Assembly (NCBI RefSeq): GCF_003387155.1
Contig: NZ_QUMT01000001.1
Coordinates: forward strand, 310,001-374,000
From: Roseateles depolymerans
Lineage (GTDB): Bacteria; Pseudomonadota; Gammaproteobacteria; Burkholderiales; Burkholderiaceae_C
DNA: 64,000 bases
Direction of reading: 5' to 3'
Shown: in pieces, positions 62,401-64,000 of the stretch
Numbering within the stretch: the first letter of the stretch is position 1
How the letters are laid out: each line of letters starts with the position of its first letter
The notes under the pieces: generated by a model
What the model saw: the letters and a program-made list of their open reading frames with translations, nothing else
What the model was told of the DNA's origin: nothing
The model's database searches: none
Made by a program: the position numbers and the translations under genes

Positions 62401-64000
62401 CCGACGCTGCCCGTGGCCACCGCCGACGAAGCGCCGCTGCTCGACATGCCGGAAGGCTGGCCGACTGACCTCGACACCGAGGAAGTCCACGCCACCGAGC
62501 CGATGCCGCTGCCGATCGACGACGTGGTGGAAGCGCCTGCGCTGCCTGCCGACGCGACTGTCAGTGCCGACAGCCTGGACCTGGACCTGCTGGATCTCTC
62601 CAGCCTGGACCAGCCCGTGGCCGCCGACGCTTCGACCGCTGCTGCTGCCGCCGACGCTGATGCCTCCACCGAATCGGTCGATCTGCATCTGGACCTGAAC
62701 AGCGAGCTGCTGAGCAGCCCGTCGGTGCAGGCCGAAGCACCTGCCGCCGCATCGGCAGAAGAGCCGATCATCGAGCAGGCCTTCGCCCCGGTGCCGGCCG
62801 CCGCGCCTGTGCTGAGCCTGGTGGGCGGCACCGCGGTGGACACCGACGTGCCCGACGAAGACACCGACGCCGCCGAAGACAGCGACGAAGGCGTCAAGGT
62901 CATCGGTCATCTGCGCATCAGCATTGCGCTGTTCAACATCTTCCTCAATGAGGCGGATGAGCGCTCGCGCCGCCTGCAGGTGGAGCTGACCGAATGGTCG
63001 CTGCTGCCGCAGTCGCCGCTGCCGCAGGATGCCGAGCCGCTGGCGCATGCCCTGGCTGGCAGCGCCGCCACCGTCGGTTTCGACGACCTGTCCACGTTGG
63101 CCCGTGCGCTGGAGCATGCGCTGGGCCGCGCGCAAGGCCATGAGGTGGCCGACCCGACGCTGTTCCAGCGCGGTTCGGACGAGATCCGCCGCCTGCTGCA
63201 TCAGTTCGCGGCCGGCTTCCTGAAGGAAGTCGACGGCGAGCTGCTGGCGCAGCTGCAACTGTTCCAGCCCGGCGCGCCGCTGCCCGATGGCGCCCTGGAC
63301 AGCGACGAAGGCCTGCTGGCCATGTCGCTGGACGAGGTGTCGACCGCTGCGCATGCGACGGAAGCGCCGGTGCCGGCCTATCTCGCACCCACGCCTGCGG
63401 TGGTGCCCGCCGCTGACACATCCGCTGACGCATCCGTCAACGAATTCGCCGACGACGATTTCGACTTCAGCCTGCCCGACCAGATCGAGCCGGAGCTGAT
63501 GCCGATCTTCGAGGAAGAAGCCGAAGACCTGCTGCGTCAACTGCATGCCGGCCTGCGCGAATGGGCCTCGCAGCCACAGGACGCTTCGCGCGCCTCGGCC
63601 TGCATGCGGGTGCTGCACACCTTCAAGGGTGGTGCCCGCCTGGCCGGTGCGATGCGCCTGGGTGAACAGGCTCACAACCTCGAGTCCCAGATCGAACGCC
63701 TGATGGGCGATGGCGCGGCCGACCATGGCCAGGTCACCGACCTGCAGGACGCCGCCGACGCGCTCGAGTACAGCTTCCAGAACCTGCAGCGTGACTGGCG
63801 CAATCCGGCGCCGGTGGTGCCCGCGCCGATGGTGGCCCCGGTGGCCGCTCCGGTGGTGGCCCCTGCGCCGGTCGAAGCACCTGCTGCGGTGCAAGCCGTC
63901 GAGCCGGTGGAACTGCTGGATGTGGTGGAGGCCGTGGAGGTCCCCGCCGTCATCGAGACGGAAGCGCCCGTGGCCGCCGAGCTGCCGGTGGAAGGTTCCG
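59440..64000 (+). CDS. chpA: Pilus chemosensory hybrid histidine kinase ChpA/PilL, N-terminal part
   Basis: The frame opens at ATG 59440 (MDLSRESEFPADLSPLAWVQ) and is still open at the right edge, so about 1520 residues are seen of a protein usually near 2000. Three Hpt domains with an intact His are readable: HTLKGSSRM (His739), AHALAGSAATVG (His1203) and HTFKGGARL (His1393). An N-terminal degenerate Hpt-like helix bundle precedes them. Residues about 800-1150 are a linker rich in Asp, Ala, Pro and Val with recurrent LDLxLD motifs. The CheA-type kinase, CheW and receiver domains should follow outside the window. It phosphorylates PilG and PilH. An opposing minus-strand open frame covers most of this span and is a composition shadow. 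Confidence 0.93.
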   Translation, partial: MDLSRESEFPADLSPLAWVQEELRRTLESVHKALRRVLRDTDARVSTLGGEGQPSPALQGAAQQMHQAAGVLSVVSLPAAAQLLRAAEATLFRLAENPALVSVAEVEAVERADFAVLAFIAKTLAGGQPSSLALFPAYQTLQELNGAGRIHPADLWTQEFRWRDLAADTSVRALTPEQMRAPFEALLLKQMRAPAPGQGQLLSDLCAGLALTQTQPHGRTLWLLAAAQFEAQSRGLLPVDTLVKRLGSRLLAQLRAGRDAAPSERLAKDLLFFAAAAKHPAPGTAPRLEAVQVAYGLIEAPSVDYRDDTLGKIDPTWVQAAKRRVATAKESWGSAAEGETHRLGGLDEQFAGVAESLQKLFPSGDVLGDTLRRAVVATLRSGRAPEPTLAMEIATAMLYLEAALEDEAFDQPEQAERVVNLSRRIEAVAKGQAPEPLEAWMEELYRRVADRQTLGSVVHELRASLSEVERQCDEYFRDPTKRDLLIPVPSQLQTMRGVFSVLGLSQAAQATLRMRDQVDELAQTEVDPALPGPRAQFDRLANNLGALGFLIDMLSVQPHLAKRMFRFDDASGLLQSLVGRESEHHPVAEAANEAPEQAPAPQLLDQLQATAAAVAQGDRPAEDLARDLERISQEARAADDLNLAQAAQQAQQQLLSEGQENTAAESLQQFIEASAPVAPPAVPESAPIPQEEAEVDQEMLEIFLEEAGEVVTTARDALAVLARDSSNREELTTVRRAFHTLKGSSRMVGLNEFGEAGWAFEQLYNHRLSEHPQADADLLRLSHEALDAFQAWATAIGEKRPHGYSSVPFRAAADALRLENRYAPLQISAAPVAAAAPVAAAAAAAAAAAPVIVPADVPELVEVPEIIEVAEVPEVVEVAERPTAVETLDDRPLAPLEAATPVVADGLPSLELPALDVPPLTADAAASAASVTAAVDEPTLDLSLDFPSEATAPARDVPELDVALDLPALSAEASLDVAPAVPELVDVPTLPVATADEAPLLDMPEGWPTDLDTEEVHATEPMPLPIDDVVEAPALPADATVSADSLDLDLLDLSSLDQPVAADASTAAAAADADASTESVDLHLDLNSELLSSPSVQAEAPAAASAEEPIIEQAFAPVPAAAPVLSLVGGTAVDTDVPDEDTDAAEDSDEGVKVIGHLRISIALFNIFLNEADERSRRLQVELTEWSLLPQSPLPQDAEPLAHALAGSAATVGFDDLSTLARALEHALGRAQGHEVADPTLFQRGSDEIRRLLHQFAAGFLKEVDGELLAQLQLFQPGAPLPDGALDSDEGLLAMSLDEVSTAAHATEAPVPAYLAPTPAVVPAADTSADASVNEFADDDFDFSLPDQIEPELMPIFEEEAEDLLRQLHAGLREWASQPQDASRASACMRVLHTFKGGARLAGAMRLGEQAHNLESQIERLMGDGAADHGQVTDLQDAADALEYSFQNLQRDWRNPAPVVPAPMVAPVAAPVVAPAPVEAPAAVQAVEPVELLDVVEAVEVPAVIETEAPVAAELPVEGS

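Noticed and set aside
59359-63894. Minus-strand open frame of 1511 codons opposite chpA
   Set aside because: His/Arg/Gly-rich shadow with no recognisable domain; the plus strand encodes Hpt domains throughout.

Overview
The window is GC-rich chromosomal DNA from a betaproteobacterium. The best match is the order Burkholderiales, probably a Roseateles/Mitsuaria/Pelomonas/Rubrivivax-type genus. This is inferred from gene content and order (aroQ-accB-accC-prmA-DUF3426; hemL-thiD-rubredoxin-pilGHIJ-chpA; divergent ftsY/ffh) and from the long Ala/Pro-rich linkers. No rRNA or species marker is present, so the genus is a guess.

Layout. (1) 1-6.3 kb: the start of cobS, a DUF3369 response regulator, a two-gene galactarate/glucarate operon (MFS permease + garD) behind two LacI-type operators, then a 3-methyladenine glycosylase, a VOC protein and a WYL/YafY regulator on the minus strand. 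(2) 6.3-12.2 kb is the accessory part. It holds a candidate type III effector with an ADP-ribosyltransferase-like domain behind a textbook PIP box, an alpha/beta hydrolase, a TauE/SafE permease broken by one in-frame TAG, three small unknown genes, an SRA-like/HNH candidate type IV restriction endonuclease, and about 0.7 kb of apparently decayed DNA with a 13-G run. It ends at a terminator and tRNA-Met(CAT). (3) 12.4-20.1 kb: ftsY, ffh, a CcsA/YpjD-like membrane protein, a PP0621-like protein, and the pilSR two-component system. (4) 20.4-26.1 kb: nrdA with a pair of NrdR boxes, nrdB with its own promoter-like site, and a Lys/Ala/Pro-repeat histone H1-like gene. (5) 26.3-37.6 kb, all minus strand: DUF3426 zinc-ribbon protein, prmA, accC, accB, aroQ, a TlpA-like thioredoxin, an unknown conserved gene, mtgA, aroE, a TonB-like protein and an RNase II/R-family exonuclease; several of these overlap and probably form operons. 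(6) 37.9-47.0 kb: lplT, a GT4 glycosyltransferase, a membrane protein, a lipoprotein-like hydrolase, a membrane-anchored class III aminotransferase divergent from psd, a CorA/ZntB transporter and a YqiA-type esterase. (7) 47.3-55.5 kb: a large zinc metalloprotease lipoprotein, an AI-2E-family permease, mpl, hemL, thiD and rubredoxin. (8) 55.6-64 kb: the type IV pilus chemosensory operon pilG-pilH-pilI-pilJ-chpA(pilL), with chpA running off the right edge.

Themes. Type IV pilus control appears twice (pilSR for pilin transcription, pilGHIJ-chpA for twitching/mechanosensing). The lipid and envelope genes (accBC, psd, lplT, mtgA, mpl) are housekeeping. The most unusual material is the 6.3-12.2 kb accessory stretch, above all the PIP-box-controlled ART-like effector candidate. 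It implies that an HrpX/HrpB-type regulator and a type III secretion system exist elsewhere in the genome; neither is in this window.
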